Shown here: positions 31,936 through 40,479 of the stretch, piece by piece
How the letters are laid out: every line of letters starts with the position of its first letter
Numbering within the stretch: position 1 is the stretch's first letter
From: Staphylococcus durrellii
Lineage (GTDB): Bacteria > Bacillota > Bacilli > Staphylococcales > Staphylococcaceae
Direction of reading: 5' to 3'
Assembly (NCBI RefSeq): GCF_015594545.1
Contig: NZ_JADIIO010000001.1
Coordinates: 1,674,001-1,738,000, forward strand
Length of the DNA stretch: 64,000 nucleotides
Made by a program: the position numbers and the translations under genes
Notes under the pieces: model-generated
Database searches by the model: none
Told to the model about the DNA's origin: nothing
What the model saw: the letters and a program-made list of their open reading frames with translations, nothing else

Positions 31936-33287
31936 TACTGCTCACCTCTCTCATTATAAACTGCAGCAATTTCTTTATGGGCTGGTTTATTTTTAAACAT
32001 TCTGATTAACACATACGTTGCCGTTACAATGAGTACAATGTAAAGCAAAGCAAACAGTATAGTAACGAATGTTAATCCCCCAGCTTGTGTTGCAGCTTCT
32101 TTAACTTTTAAATATCCTCTGACAATCCACGGTTGACGTCCCATTTCCGTTAAGAACCAACCAAATTCTATAGCTAACATAGCTCCTGGTCCTGTTAGCA
32201 ATATAGCATAGAGCATCGGTTTCGCATGCATAAATCGTCTTAGCTTTTTAAACATAAGCGTTGCTACATAAGCTGCAGAAACGATGAAGCAAAATACGCC
32301 AAGCGATACCATCAAATCAAAGAAATAATGCACAATGAGCGGTGGTAAATCATCTTTTGGAAAATCGTTAAGACCTTTCACTTTAGTATTAACGTTATCA
32401 TCTGCTAGAAAACTTAATATTCCAGGTATTTTGATTGCACCTGTGACTTTTTGAGTGTGTTCATCGAGTGTACCAAAGAATACTAAGTCTGCTTTAGAAC
32501 TAGTATCAAAATGCCATTCATATGCAGCTAATTTTTCAGGTTGTTCCTGATGTAAAAATTTTGCTGATAAATCCCCAGCCAACATTGAACCTAAAGTAAA
32601 GACTAAACCTAAAATCATAGTAACTTTTAACGCCTTTTTATGATATTCTGCGTCTTTAGTCACTTTATTTTTCAGTAATTTAAAGGCTGCTATTGCAGCT
32701 AAAATAAATGCCATAGTCATTAATGCAGTGGCAACTACGTGAAATGATCGTACAAAAAATGATGCATTAAACATTGCAGCCCATGGTTCAACATTAACCA
32801 TTCTGCCATCCTTCACTTGGAAACCTGCTGGCGTATTCATAAATGAGTTTACCGAAGTAATAAACAATGCTGAGAATGAACCACCTATAATCACTGGAAT
32901 ACTCAAAATTACATGTGTCCACTTACCTTTAAATCTATTCCAAGTATATAAATAAATACTTAAAAATATAGCTTCAAAGAAGAAAGCAAATGTTTCCATA
33001 AATAATGGTAATGCTATGACATGGCCTCCCATTTGCATAAATGTCGGCCAAAGCAGTGACAGTTGCAAACCGATAATTGTCCCTGTCACTACGCCAACTG
33101 CAACGGTAATCGTGTAGCCTTTAGACCATCGTTTCGCCAATGCGGTATAAGTTGGATCATTCTTTTTAATGCCTAAAAATTCTGCAATAGCAAACATGAA
33201 AGGCATACCTACACCAATAGTCGCAAAAATTATATGAACTGCTAGTGTCATTCCTGTGAGGAAACGCGCTATTTCTACTGAATCCAT
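31935..33287 (-). CDS. cydA: Cytochrome bd quinol oxidase subunit I
   Basis: Subunit I of cytochrome bd, which holds haems b558, b595 and d and oxidises menaquinol. It has 450 residues, shorter than the E. coli protein of 522, consistent with the short Q-loop class of Firmicutes. His18 (GMTLAVHIIF) and His183 (VRSFHVVATALM) fit the conserved haem ligands, and GRQPW is present. Start ATG 33287 is chosen because aaaggtgat lies just upstream; a longer frame to 33317 runs through the Rex operator region. The promoter region carries a perfect Rex box, implying induction when NADH/NAD+ rises. Confidence 0.95.
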   Translation of the reverse strand: MDSVEIARFLTGMTLAVHIIFATIGVGMPFMFAIAEFLGIKKNDPTYTALAKRWSKGYTITVAVGVVTGTIIGLQLSLLWPTFMQMGGHVIALPLFMETFAFFFEAIFLSIYLYTWNRFKGKWTHVILSIPVIIGGSFSALFITSVNSFMNTPAGFQVKDGRMVNVEPWAAMFNASFFVRSFHVVATALMTMAFILAAIAAFKLLKNKVTKDAEYHKKALKVTMILGLVFTLGSMLAGDLSAKFLHQEQPEKLAAYEWHFDTSSKADLVFFGTLDEHTQKVTGAIKIPGILSFLADDNVNTKVKGLNDFPKDDLPPLIVHYFFDLMVSLGVFCFIVSAAYVATLMFKKLRRFMHAKPMLYAILLTGPGAMLAIEFGWFLTEMGRQPWIVRGYLKVKEAATQAGGLTFVTILFALLYIVLIVTATYVLIRMFKNKPAHKEIAAVYNERGEQ

Positions 33288-33308
33288 AAAATCACCTTTT
33301 TCCTGATT

Positions 33309-33326
33309 TTGTGACAAAAATCACAA
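33309..33326 (-). promoter_or_regulatory. Rex operator of cydAB
   Basis: TTGTGA-caaaaa-TCACAA, a perfect match to the TTGTGA-N6-TCACAA Rex consensus of Firmicutes. It lies 22 bases upstream of the cydA ATG and 10 bases downstream of the -10 hexamer, across the expected transcription start. Confidence 0.85.
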
Positions 33327-33335
33327 TATATTTTT

Positions 33336-33341
33336 ATTATA
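33336..33341 (-). promoter_or_regulatory. -10 hexamer of the cydAB promoter
   Basis: TATAAT on the minus strand. The -35 region 17 bases further upstream (TTCCAT) is poor, suggesting the promoter needs an activator or is intrinsically weak. Confidence 0.5.
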
Positions 33342-33490
33342 ACTCGCTGATTTCTTAGATGGAATTGTTATGGTTCAAAAGAAAATTGACAAATTAATGA
33401 AGTGTCACAGACAATTCACAAACTTGATTTATTATGCTGTTTCTCTTATATTATGAAATAGTATTTCACTTTGAAAGGATTTTGTTTTAA

Positions 33491-33724
33491 TTGTCTAATA
33501 TAATAATTTATTCACAAAATGATTGTCCACCCTGCACGTTCATAAAAAATTATTTAGCTGATAAGGATGTTGAATACACTGAAAAGAATATTTCTACAAA
33601 CGCTACTTATCGTAACGAAATGATAGAATACGATGCTTTTGCTACGCCATTTATTCTTTTAAATGATGAACCGATGTATCAAATTGATATGGACAAAATT
33701 AATAATGAATTAAGTATTAAATAA
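33491..33724 (+). CDS. Glutaredoxin-like NrdH-type thiol protein
   Basis: A 77-residue thioredoxin-fold protein with redox motif C-P-P-C (Cys12, Cys15) and the cis-proline segment FATPFI. Length and composition fit the NrdH-redoxin/glutaredoxin-like group, which may reduce ribonucleotide reductase or act as a general thiol reductant; no nrd gene is nearby, so its partner is unknown. The start is TTG, with aaagga 11 bases upstream; no ATG or GTG is available before the motif. Divergent from cydAB, followed by a bidirectional terminator. Confidence 0.82.
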   Translation: MSNIIIYSQNDCPPCTFIKNYLADKDVEYTEKNISTNATYRNEMIEYDAFATPFILLNDEPMYQIDMDKINNELSIK

Positions 33725-33768
33725 AAAAGAAGTTTATTAAGTAATCATACTTAATAAACTTCTTTTTA
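33725..33768 (+). terminator. Bidirectional terminator between glutaredoxin gene and ptsI
   Basis: An 18-bp perfect stem (aaaagaagtttattaagt and its complement at 33750–33767) with an 8-base loop and A/T runs on each side. Confidence 0.9.
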
Positions 33769-33772
33769 TTTG

Positions 33773-35488
33773 CTACTTGGCATACTGTTTTACTAATGTT
33801 TGTACTTCTTCTGAAGTGGCAGCATTAATTGCACGATTAGCCAATTCCTGCATTTCAGATTGACTTAATTCTTTAATTTGACGACGTGCCTTAAGAATTG
33901 AAGTAGCACTCATAGAAAATTCATCTAAACCTAAACCTAATAATAATGGAATAGCAATTTCATCTCCAGCCATTTCACCGCACATACCAGTCCATTTACC
34001 TTCTTTATGAGAAGCCTCGATTACTTGTTTAACTAAACGTAGAATCGCAGGGTTGTATGGTTGATATAAGTATGAAACACGTTCTGACATGCGATCTGCT
34101 GCCATTGTATATTGGATTAAATCATTAGTACCAATACTAAAGAAATCTACTTCTTTAGCAAAGACATCTGCTAAAGCGGCTGTTGAAGGGATTTCAACCA
34201 TGATACCTAATTCAATATCATCTGAAACTTCAACACCTTCTTGTTTTAAGTTAGCTCTTTCTTCTTCTAATAATGCTTTAGCATCACGAAACTCTTGAAT
34301 AGTTGCTACCATAGGGAACATAATATTCAATTTACCATATGCTGAAGCACGTAATAATGCACGCAATTGTGGTCTAAAAATGTCTGGTTGATCCAAACAT
34401 AAGCGAATAGCTCTATAACCTAAGAAAGGATTCATTTCGTCAGGTAAATTTAAATACGGCAATTCTTTATCGCCGCCAACATCTAAAGTACGCACAACTA
34501 CTCTTTTGCCTTCCATAGACTCTATTACTTCTTTATAAGCTTCAAATTGTTCGTCTTCAGTTGGTAATTGGTCTCTACCCATATATAAAAATTCAGTACG
34601 ATATAAACCGATACCTTCAGCACCATTTTCTAATACACCTTTAATATCATTAGGCGTACCAATGTTTGCAGCTAGTTCTACATGGTGCCCATCTAACGTC
34701 ATCGATTCATCATCACGTAACTTTTGTAAATCTTTTTTATCTTCAAAGAAACGTTCACGTTTATTTTGATATGCAATAACTTCATCCTCTGAAGGATTAA
34801 CAATTACTTCGCCAGTTAGACCATCAACAACAATCATATCACCTTGCTGAACTTCGTCTGTTATTGATTTAGTACCCACAACAGCAGCAATTTCTAATGA
34901 ACGACTCATAATTGCAGAATGAGATGTTCTACCACCAATATTAGTAACAAAACCTTGAACAAATTCTTTATTTAATTGAGCAGTATCTGAAGGTGTTAAA
35001 TCATTACCGATTATAACAACGCTTTCATCAATCATACTAGGATTAGGTAATTCAACACCTAATAAGTTTGCTAAAATACGTTTTCTTACATCGCGAATAT
35101 CAGCAGCACGTTCTTTCATGTATTCATTGTCCATGCCTTCAAATATTGAAATAAATTGATCTGTAACTTCAGTTAAAGCTGTAGGTGCATTAACTTGATC
35201 ATTTTTAATTTTATCCTCGATTGGTTGAATTAACTCTGGATCATCCAATACTAATAAATGCGCATCAAAAATAGCTGCTTTGTCAGCACCTAAATTTGTT
35301 TCAGCATTATTTCTAATTTTAGTTAATTCAATTTTAGATGTATTGATAGCATTTTGAAATTTTTCTACTTCGGCTGTTGTATCAGCAGTTTTCTCATTTT
35401 CAAATGATAAGTCTGGCTCAACTAGTAAATAAGCCTTAGCTATTGCCACACCATCAGAAGCAGCAATCCCCTTAATATAATTAGTCAT
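33773..35488 (-). CDS. ptsI: PTS enzyme I
   Basis: Phosphoenolpyruvate-protein phosphotransferase, the first step of the sugar PTS: it autophosphorylates from PEP and passes the phosphate to HPr. At 571 residues it is full length. The swivelling domain has active-site His190 in [13 protein letters not shown]. The C-terminal PEP-binding barrel has [14 protein letters not shown], the conserved [17 protein letters not shown], and the catalytic Cys in GMCGEMAGD. The start follows the ptsH stop by two bases and relies on the aagga at the ptsH end, so it is coupled. High confidence. Confidence 0.97.
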   Translation of the reverse strand: MTNYIKGIAASDGVAIAKAYLLVEPDLSFENEKTADTTAEVEKFQNAINTSKIELTKIRNNAETNLGADKAAIFDAHLLVLDDPELIQPIEDKIKNDQVNAPTALTEVTDQFISIFEGMDNEYMKERAADIRDVRKRILANLLGVELPNPSMIDESVVIIGNDLTPSDTAQLNKEFVQGFVTNIGGRTSHSAIMSRSLEIAAVVGTKSITDEVQQGDMIVVDGLTGEVIVNPSEDEVIAYQNKRERFFEDKKDLQKLRDDESMTLDGHHVELAANIGTPNDIKGVLENGAEGIGLYRTEFLYMGRDQLPTEDEQFEAYKEVIESMEGKRVVVRTLDVGGDKELPYLNLPDEMNPFLGYRAIRLCLDQPDIFRPQLRALLRASAYGKLNIMFPMVATIQEFRDAKALLEEERANLKQEGVEVSDDIELGIMVEIPSTAALADVFAKEVDFFSIGTNDLIQYTMAADRMSERVSYLYQPYNPAILRLVKQVIEASHKEGKWTGMCGEMAGDEIAIPLLLGLGLDEFSMSATSILKARRQIKELSQSEMQELANRAINAATSEEVQTLVKQYAK

Positions 35489-35490
35489 AA

Positions 35491-35757
35491 TTATTCAGTT
35501 AATCCTTCTTTTGATAGTACATCTGTAATTGCTTCGATTGCTTCTGCTTCATCGCTACCATCTACATAAATTGTGATTTCAGCATCTTTACCGACACCTA
35601 AACTCATTACACCCATGATAGATTTTAAGTTAACCTTTTTGCTGTTATATTCTAATTGAATATCTGAATCAAATTTTGAAGCTGTTTGTACAAGCATTGT
35701 TGCTGGTCGTGCGTGAATGCCTGTTTCATCAATTATTACGTAAGATTTTTGTTCCAT
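35491..35757 (-). CDS. ptsH: Phosphocarrier protein HPr
   Basis: HPr, 88 residues. It accepts phosphate from enzyme I on His15 (TGIHARPA) and donates it to sugar-specific EIIA domains. Regulatory Ser46 ([11 protein letters not shown]) is present; HPr kinase phosphorylates it in Firmicutes, making HPr(Ser-P) the co-repressor of CcpA. A strong ribosome site gaaggag lies 8 bases before ATG. First gene of ptsHI. A cre-like sequence (35907–35920) and a small palindrome (35879–35895) lie upstream. Confidence 0.97.
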   Translation of the reverse strand: MEQKSYVIIDETGIHARPATMLVQTASKFDSDIQLEYNSKKVNLKSIMGVMSLGVGKDAEITIYVDGSDEAEAIEAITDVLSKEGLTE

Positions 35758-35933
35758 ATGCGTAAATCTCCTTCATATAGTTAGAATTGTTAGTTTATTA
35801 TAAAACTTAACATAGCTTTATACGCTTACATTACCAAAAAAATTAGATAAATTCAATTCGTTAAGCCCTAGATATGATAATAATCAACGATTATTTTGAT
35901 ATTTTTTGAAAGCGCTACGGTTTAAAATGTCTT

Positions 35934-36476
35934 TTATATTATTGAACGTATTACTTTTTCGCATTTTTCAATGTGCTCTTGTCCTATTTTTTTCATAAAA
36001 TAGTAACTAATAGATGCAGATATAGCTTGTCCAACTATAGGAAACCACTTAGTTTGTTTAGCAGCCGTACGTTTTGCCACATCTCTAATAACTACCTTTA
36101 ATATCGCACTTGACACTTTTCTACCAACAAATTGGCTACCTTGTATAGCTGCAGCAGTATAGATTCTCTCTTTCATATCATCGCCAAGATTATTGACTTG
36201 TTTATGGTCAACTCCATAAATTTTGTTAATATCTTCAATAATATCTCTCATAAGTTTAATATCTACGCCAAAATCTAATCCTGGAATTGGCACGACGCTC
36301 ACGCTAGATGATAAGATTGCTTTTTTTCTAATTAGAGCTTCAGCACGTTCTCTTCTGTCGGCCAGCGCGTCATTAGTCGTTGGTAAATTATCTTTGGCAT
36401 TAACCTCTTCAATATTTAATACTTTATTGCCAAATTTATTAGTTAATTTATTTGTAACTTTATTTTTAATTCCCAT
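35934..36476 (-). CDS. DUF697-like protein
   Basis: A 180-residue protein beginning with a Lys/Asn-rich stretch. The middle has SVVPIPGLDFGVDIKLMRDIIEDINKIYG-type sequence (around residues 60–90) and a C-terminal amphipathic/hydrophobic helix (FPIVGQAISASISYYFMKKIG). The pattern P-[IV]-P-G-x-D followed by a helix and I-Y-G is what I expect of DUF697 domains, often linked to membrane-associated GTPases, but there is no GTPase domain here. Ribosome site gaaggag precedes ATG. Downstream of rlmI in the same orientation, 57 bases away. The function is unknown; family call moderate. Confidence 0.65.
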   Translation of the reverse strand: MGIKNKVTNKLTNKFGNKVLNIEEVNAKDNLPTTNDALADRRERAEALIRKKAILSSSVSVVPIPGLDFGVDIKLMRDIIEDINKIYGVDHKQVNNLGDDMKERIYTAAAIQGSQFVGRKVSSAILKVVIRDVAKRTAAKQTKWFPIVGQAISASISYYFMKKIGQEHIEKCEKVIRSII

Positions 36477-36533
36477 TTTAATCTACTCCTTCTTATTTGC
36501 ACTCAATAATTTAAATACCCTTTTTTCATTTAA

Positions 36534-37703
36534 TTATTTAATTTGCAAGAAGATAGCTTTTAAATATTTGGACGGTTTGTAATGAGGATGAGTTTTAAAA
36601 TCTTTAGGTAGCCCCATAACTTCTATTATTTCATAATCTACATCTGCATTAGATAATGTATCTTTTATTACTTTTTTAAATGCTTTTAATGAGAACGTAC
36701 TATTATTTGTACACAATAGTAAATTACCATCAGGACCTAAAATGTCTAATGCTCCTAAAATTAATTTGTCATAGTCTTTTGTGACAGAAAATGTTTTCTT
36801 TTTATTTCTTGCAAAACTTGGTGGGTCTATTACAATCGTGTCATAAAAATGGTCGTGACGACGGGCATAATTATAAAAATCAAAAGTATCCATTACATAG
36901 ATATATTGAGATTTAGGGTCAATGCCATTCAATCCAAAGTTGTCTTCCGTAAGATTGCGTGAGCGATTAGCTAAATCGACGCTCGTGGTACTAATTGCTT
37001 TATCTGCTGCCGCTACTGAGAAAGCACCAGTGTAACTAAATAAGTTCAAAACGTCTCGTTCTTCCGAAAATTTGTCTCTTAACTTTTTACGTACTTCTTT
37101 TTGATCTAAGAATATGCCAGTCATTAAACCATCTTCCAAATTCACGTTATAAAATGTGTGATTTTCTTCAATTACAATTGGGAATTCTGGCGCCTTACCA
37201 GCGACATAACCACCAGTCAACGTTTCATCTTTGAAACGCATTTTTTCATATATAGAAGTATATTCAAACACAGCTTCTATTGCTTTCAATATCAAATATC
37301 TAAACTTGTATATGCCCTTGGAATACCATTGTATTAAAAGATGACCATCATAATTATCAACGGTTAAACCGCCAATGCCATCACCTTCACTATTAAATAA
37401 CCTGAAGGCTGAAATACCTTCTAAATTATAAAAATACGCTCTTTCTTCATTAGCAATTTTGAATAATCTTTCAAAAAAAGCAGCATTTATTTCTTCCGTT
37501 TTATCGTAACTTAAAACCCAGCCTATTCCTTTATGTTGTCTACCTACATAACAGGTGGCGATATATTCTTCTCTATTTGTTACTAAATAAAATAAATCCC
37601 CTTCTTTTAAATGATCTTGTGCATATATATCATCTTCCTCGATTAATGGGTACTGATTATTATATTTAGTTTCTTTTCCTCTATTTAAAGTGGCTGTTTT
37701 CAT
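36534..37703 (-). CDS. Class I SAM-dependent 23S rRNA (cytosine-5) methyltransferase, RlmI type
   Basis: A 389-residue enzyme with an N-terminal PUA-like domain (about 1–75), an RlmI-type middle region with GDGIGGLTVDNYDG, and a Rossmann methyltransferase domain (about 195–389) with SAM motif I LNLFSYTGAFSVAA and the catalytic-loop motif DPPSFARNKK. RlmI of E. coli makes m5C1962 in 23S rRNA; the Gram-positive proteins are usually annotated as class I rRNA methyltransferases, the exact base not proven here. Ribosome site aaaggttgg precedes ATG. Confidence 0.88.
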   Translation of the reverse strand: MKTATLNRGKETKYNNQYPLIEEDDIYAQDHLKEGDLFYLVTNREEYIATCYVGRQHKGIGWVLSYDKTEEINAAFFERLFKIANEERAYFYNLEGISAFRLFNSEGDGIGGLTVDNYDGHLLIQWYSKGIYKFRYLILKAIEAVFEYTSIYEKMRFKDETLTGGYVAGKAPEFPIVIEENHTFYNVNLEDGLMTGIFLDQKEVRKKLRDKFSEERDVLNLFSYTGAFSVAAADKAISTTSVDLANRSRNLTEDNFGLNGIDPKSQYIYVMDTFDFYNYARRHDHFYDTIVIDPPSFARNKKKTFSVTKDYDKLILGALDILGPDGNLLLCTNNSTFSLKAFKKVIKDTLSNADVDYEIIEVMGLPKDFKTHPHYKPSKYLKAIFLQIK

Positions 37704-37853
37704 AATTTGCCAACCTTTCTCTTTATATAATTTATAGCGCTATTTATTTTAACATGTTGATTATACTGTAGCACATTACAAAATATAATTCTTTTTGTCA
37801 TGATAACGATACTTAAACACGAAAAAAATTTTTACTAAGCTTTATAAAACCAC

Positions 37854-37899
37854 AAAAAAACACAACCTAATGGCCTCAATTTCAAAGCCATTAAGTTGC
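37854..37899 (-). terminator. Terminator after auxA-like gene
   Basis: caacctaatggc (37863–37874) pairs with gccattaagttg (37887–37898) with one G·T pair; on the minus strand it leads into T7. Confidence 0.8.
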
Positions 37900-37924
37900 A
37901 TTTCGTATATTTTATCAAGTTATT

Positions 37925-39214
37925 TTAATGTCTGAGTTTTATTACAAATGCGACGATAACCGCTATTAACATTATAAATAAGATTGGAGTAATAAAAATA
38001 GATAATAACAATCCATGGACCATAATATTTACAAATTCTGTTAATAATTTAAAGAACAAAATACTAATCATAAATAGTTGTAAGTAATAAAACTTATCTC
38101 GTAAGAAGTTAGTAAGTGTAGTTAAAATATATATAATAATTCCAAACATTAATAATAATAAAGTTATCCATTCTATCACGTATTGCGTTTGAGAGATTTC
38201 CCATTCACCTGATAAAAACAGACTATTTCTGTTATTAAATTCTATTAATGTGAAGAATAAGAGTATCGCCCCACATAGCAATTCAACATATGCAGTTTTT
38301 AACCATTTGGGTTTTTTCATCCAATTAGGAACATCATCCTCTTGGATATCTATAATTTCTTTCCATTTGTTAATAAATTTATCTTTCTTGTCGCGCATTT
38401 TTTGTAAATCTACGCTTCTACGTGTTTTACGTGTGAATTCAGTTGTTCTATCTTGTAAGTTTTTCCAATGTTCTTTCGTTTGATTAGACATAGAGTCTTT
38501 ACTCATACGTGAAAGTTCTGGTTCTTCCTCACCTAACTCTTGTTTAGTTAATGGAAGAGATCTTCTTAAGAATAAGAAGTTCCATATAGCCATTTGACCT
38601 AATATCCACATTATTAAAAAGAATGTATTAATACTTAAAATATCTATTGGTAAAATTTGATCGCTGTCTATACGACTATATAGTACAATTTGCGTCAATA
38701 GATATACAATGCCATAACTAAAAATAATCCAAAGATAGTGGTACTTACGGTGATTAGGATTCAATTCATCTTTGTAGACGATATATCCTATATGAATTGC
38801 GAATGGCACTATAAATAAAACAGCAAAAAAGCTATAAATTTGAGTCATTAAAATAATTGTAATTAAGAAATATAAAATACCTACTACTAAAAAGAATATT
38901 GAAATATCATAATCATATTTAGTCGTACGATATAATGTAGAACCTAAACAAATTACTAATGCTCCAAATAAAATAATCAAAATTGCACTTATAATTGGGA
39001 AACTACCTATATAATTACTCGTAACTCTGATAATTTCACCAAAAAATGCATTAATAAAGTCCCAAACATTATGAATATGTAATTCTATCTTAGCCTTGCC
39101 ATTAAGTTTATCAATTAGCGATAAATTAAGTAATATAATGACACTAATTAAGATTGATACTATACCAATTACATAGCTATATAATATTTCGGCGTGTTTT
39201 TTCAAAAACGACAT
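37925..39214 (-). CDS. Polytopic membrane protein, probable AuxA
   Basis: A 429-residue integral membrane protein. About eight helices in the first half, a cytosolic domain of about 110 residues (around 215–325) rich in Lys, Arg and Glu with ELGEEEPELSRMSKDS and a helical RTTEFTRKTRRSVDLQKMRDKK-type segment, then four more helices. Position between rlmI/ptsHI and the thiamine ECF operon matches S. aureus auxA, described as an auxiliary factor affecting lipoteichoic acid retention and beta-lactam tolerance; I assign it by synteny and topology from memory, with moderate certainty. Start ATG 39214 follows gaggtga; the longer frame from 39307 adds an implausible 31-residue stretch containing that site. 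Confidence 0.72.
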   Translation of the reverse strand: MSFLKKHAEILYSYVIGIVSILISVIILLNLSLIDKLNGKAKIELHIHNVWDFINAFFGEIIRVTSNYIGSFPIISAILIILFGALVICLGSTLYRTTKYDYDISIFFLVVGILYFLITIILMTQIYSFFAVLFIVPFAIHIGYIVYKDELNPNHRKYHYLWIIFSYGIVYLLTQIVLYSRIDSDQILPIDILSINTFFLIMWILGQMAIWNFLFLRRSLPLTKQELGEEEPELSRMSKDSMSNQTKEHWKNLQDRTTEFTRKTRRSVDLQKMRDKKDKFINKWKEIIDIQEDDVPNWMKKPKWLKTAYVELLCGAILLFFTLIEFNNRNSLFLSGEWEISQTQYVIEWITLLLLMFGIIIYILTTLTNFLRDKFYYLQLFMISILFFKLLTEFVNIMVHGLLLSIFITPILFIMLIAVIVAFVIKLRH

Positions 39215-39371
39215 ACCATTCACCTCAAAGTTATTATATACGAACTTATGATTCTTGTCTTTATTAAAACCGATAAATAAGTCTATAGTATGATATACAA
39301 CATACACACATTAAACTTTCCACAGTTAGCTTCAATTTAAACAAACTTCAATTACTTAAGAATACCTTATT

Positions 39372-39400
39372 TTTACGATTCCTTGCAATAGCATTATAAT
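39372..39400 (+). promoter_or_regulatory. Promoter ahead of the 44-residue gene
   Basis: -35 TTTACG (39372–39377), 17-base spacer, -10 TATAAT (39395–39400). Transcription would begin near 39407, only 14 bases ahead of the strong ribosome site at 39421. Confidence 0.6.
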
Positions 39401-39420
39401 TTATTTGTTTTAAATCTTGT

Positions 39421-39474
39421 GGAGGAGGTAAATACATCTGTATAACAACTTTATATAGCGAAACCTTAAAATAA
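39421..39474 (+). other. Orphan ribosome binding site and possible leader peptide
   Basis: ggaggagg (39421–39428) is a near-ideal Shine-Dalgarno sequence with no ATG, GTG or TTG at proper distance. From ATC 39436 a 12-codon frame runs to TAA 39472–39474, which touches the ribosome site of the next gene; CTG 39438 opens a 6-codon frame. It could be a leader peptide with a rare start or the remains of one. Confidence 0.3.
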
Positions 39475-39487
39475 GGAGTGGTTACTT

Positions 39488-39622
39488 ATGACTAATGAAG
39501 ATTTACACAAAGACGTAGCTGAACAAGCAAAAAATGCCGAAAACGAACTGAAAAGTAAAAATGAAGATAGTACAGATAATCACGAAGAAACTATGAAAAA
39601 TATCCAAGATTTATACGAATAG
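39488..39622 (+). CDS. Small hydrophilic protein, 44 residues
   Basis: A 44-residue acidic, helix-favouring protein (starts MTNEDLHKDVAEQAKNAENE, ends KNIQDLYE) with no Cys, no hydrophobic segment and an even spread of Glu, Lys, Asn and Asp. Ribosome site aaggagtgg is 8 bases upstream and a good promoter stands 90 bases upstream, so I think it is expressed. Family unknown; the composition resembles small stress-type or intrinsically disordered proteins of staphylococci. No terminator seen before the TPP riboswitch. Confidence 0.65.
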   Translation: MTNEDLHKDVAEQAKNAENELKSKNEDSTDNHEETMKNIQDLYE

Positions 39623-39706
39623 TTAGAAAATAAGTCGGTTTTCTATTTATAACCTTGACAAATAGTGTTTAAAAGCATACATTAAGGATGAATTAAAACT
39701 TAATAT

Positions 39707-39793
39707 TCGCACTAGGGGTGTTTATAACTGAGATGAGGTAACCCTCAAACCCTTTGAACCTGATCTAGATGAGACTAGCGTAGGAAAGTGTAC
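39707..39793 (+). ncRNA. TPP riboswitch (THI element)
   Basis: Contains the conserved THI-box cores actaggggtg, ctgagatgaggtaaccctc, accctttgaacctgatctag and gcgtaggaaagtg, with cact/agtg closing stem P1. TPP binding should promote the terminator at 39843 and shut off the ykoEDC transporter genes. Confidence 0.95.
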
Positions 39794-39842
39794 AATTATA
39801 ATAATTAATTTATTAATTTTTTGTATGAATATGCCTATAATC

Positions 39843-39877
39843 ACGCACAACTTCTAGGGAGGTTGTGCGTTTTTTTA
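39843..39877 (+). terminator. Riboswitch-controlled terminator
   Basis: Stem acgcacaac / gttgtgcgt with a 10-base loop and T6, placed between the riboswitch and the ykoE ribosome site. This is the likely expression platform. Confidence 0.85.
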
Positions 39878-39891
39878 TGGAGGAATGTTAT

Positions 39892-40467
39892 ATGTCAAAA
39901 GGTTTAAAACTATCAGAAATTTTAGTCACAATTTTAATTGCTATCGTTTTTGCAATTATTTATAATATCTGGAATTTTGTCTACAAAGCATTTCAAGTTT
40001 CTGGACTACACATTGAAGAAATCACTTATGGTGCCTGGTTCATGGCAGCAATTGTAGCCTATCTAATTATACCTAAAGCAGGTATTGCCTTATTAGCTGA
40101 ATTTGCTGCAGGTGCTGGAGAAACAATAATTATGGGCCGCTTCGATATCGCTACGATGATTTACGCTTTTGTACAAGGGTTAGCTTGTGAAATTATATTT
40201 GCGATTTTTAAATATAAATCTAGAAAAGCGATTGTCGCTATCTTAGCTGGTTTATTAACAGCTATTTCAACATTCCCGATTGACTTCGCCTATGGATATC
40301 TAGCTTCACTAACGAGTTGGAATTTAACACTATATATCTTCTTTAGATTGTTAGGTGGCATATTAGTCGCTGGTTTACTTTCATATTATATTGTTAAAGC
40401 ACTCGATCAGACGGGTGTAACCAGATTATTTAGACCATCATCTAAAGAAGATTATGATAATTTATAA
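39892..40467 (+). CDS. ykoE: YkoE-type substrate-binding component of a thiamine/HMP ECF transporter
   Basis: Membrane S-component, 191 residues, about six helices, with GAWFMAAIVAYLIIPKAG and AEFAAGAGETIIMG segments that are typical of YkoE. It captures thiamine or its pyrimidine precursor HMP for the ECF module. The start ATG 39892 follows ggagga, 7 bases upstream; the longer frame from 39865 begins within the terminator stem. First gene after the TPP riboswitch, which supports the vitamin B1 assignment. The exact substrate is inferred. Confidence 0.9.
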   Translation: MSKGLKLSEILVTILIAIVFAIIYNIWNFVYKAFQVSGLHIEEITYGAWFMAAIVAYLIIPKAGIALLAEFAAGAGETIIMGRFDIATMIYAFVQGLACEIIFAIFKYKSRKAIVAILAGLLTAISTFPIDFAYGYLASLTSWNLTLYIFFRLLGGILVAGLLSYYIVKALDQTGVTRLFRPSSKEDYDNL

Positions 40468-40479
40468 GGAGCGTTGCAT

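Noticed and set aside
36223..36582. 119-codon frame antisense to the DUF697-like gene
   Set aside because: Shadow of a real gene with a ribosome site; no own start signals.
39879..39891. Alternative ykoE start within the riboswitch terminator (frame from 39865)
   Set aside because: ggagga at 39879–39884 serves the ATG at 39892; the earlier codons lie in the terminator stem.
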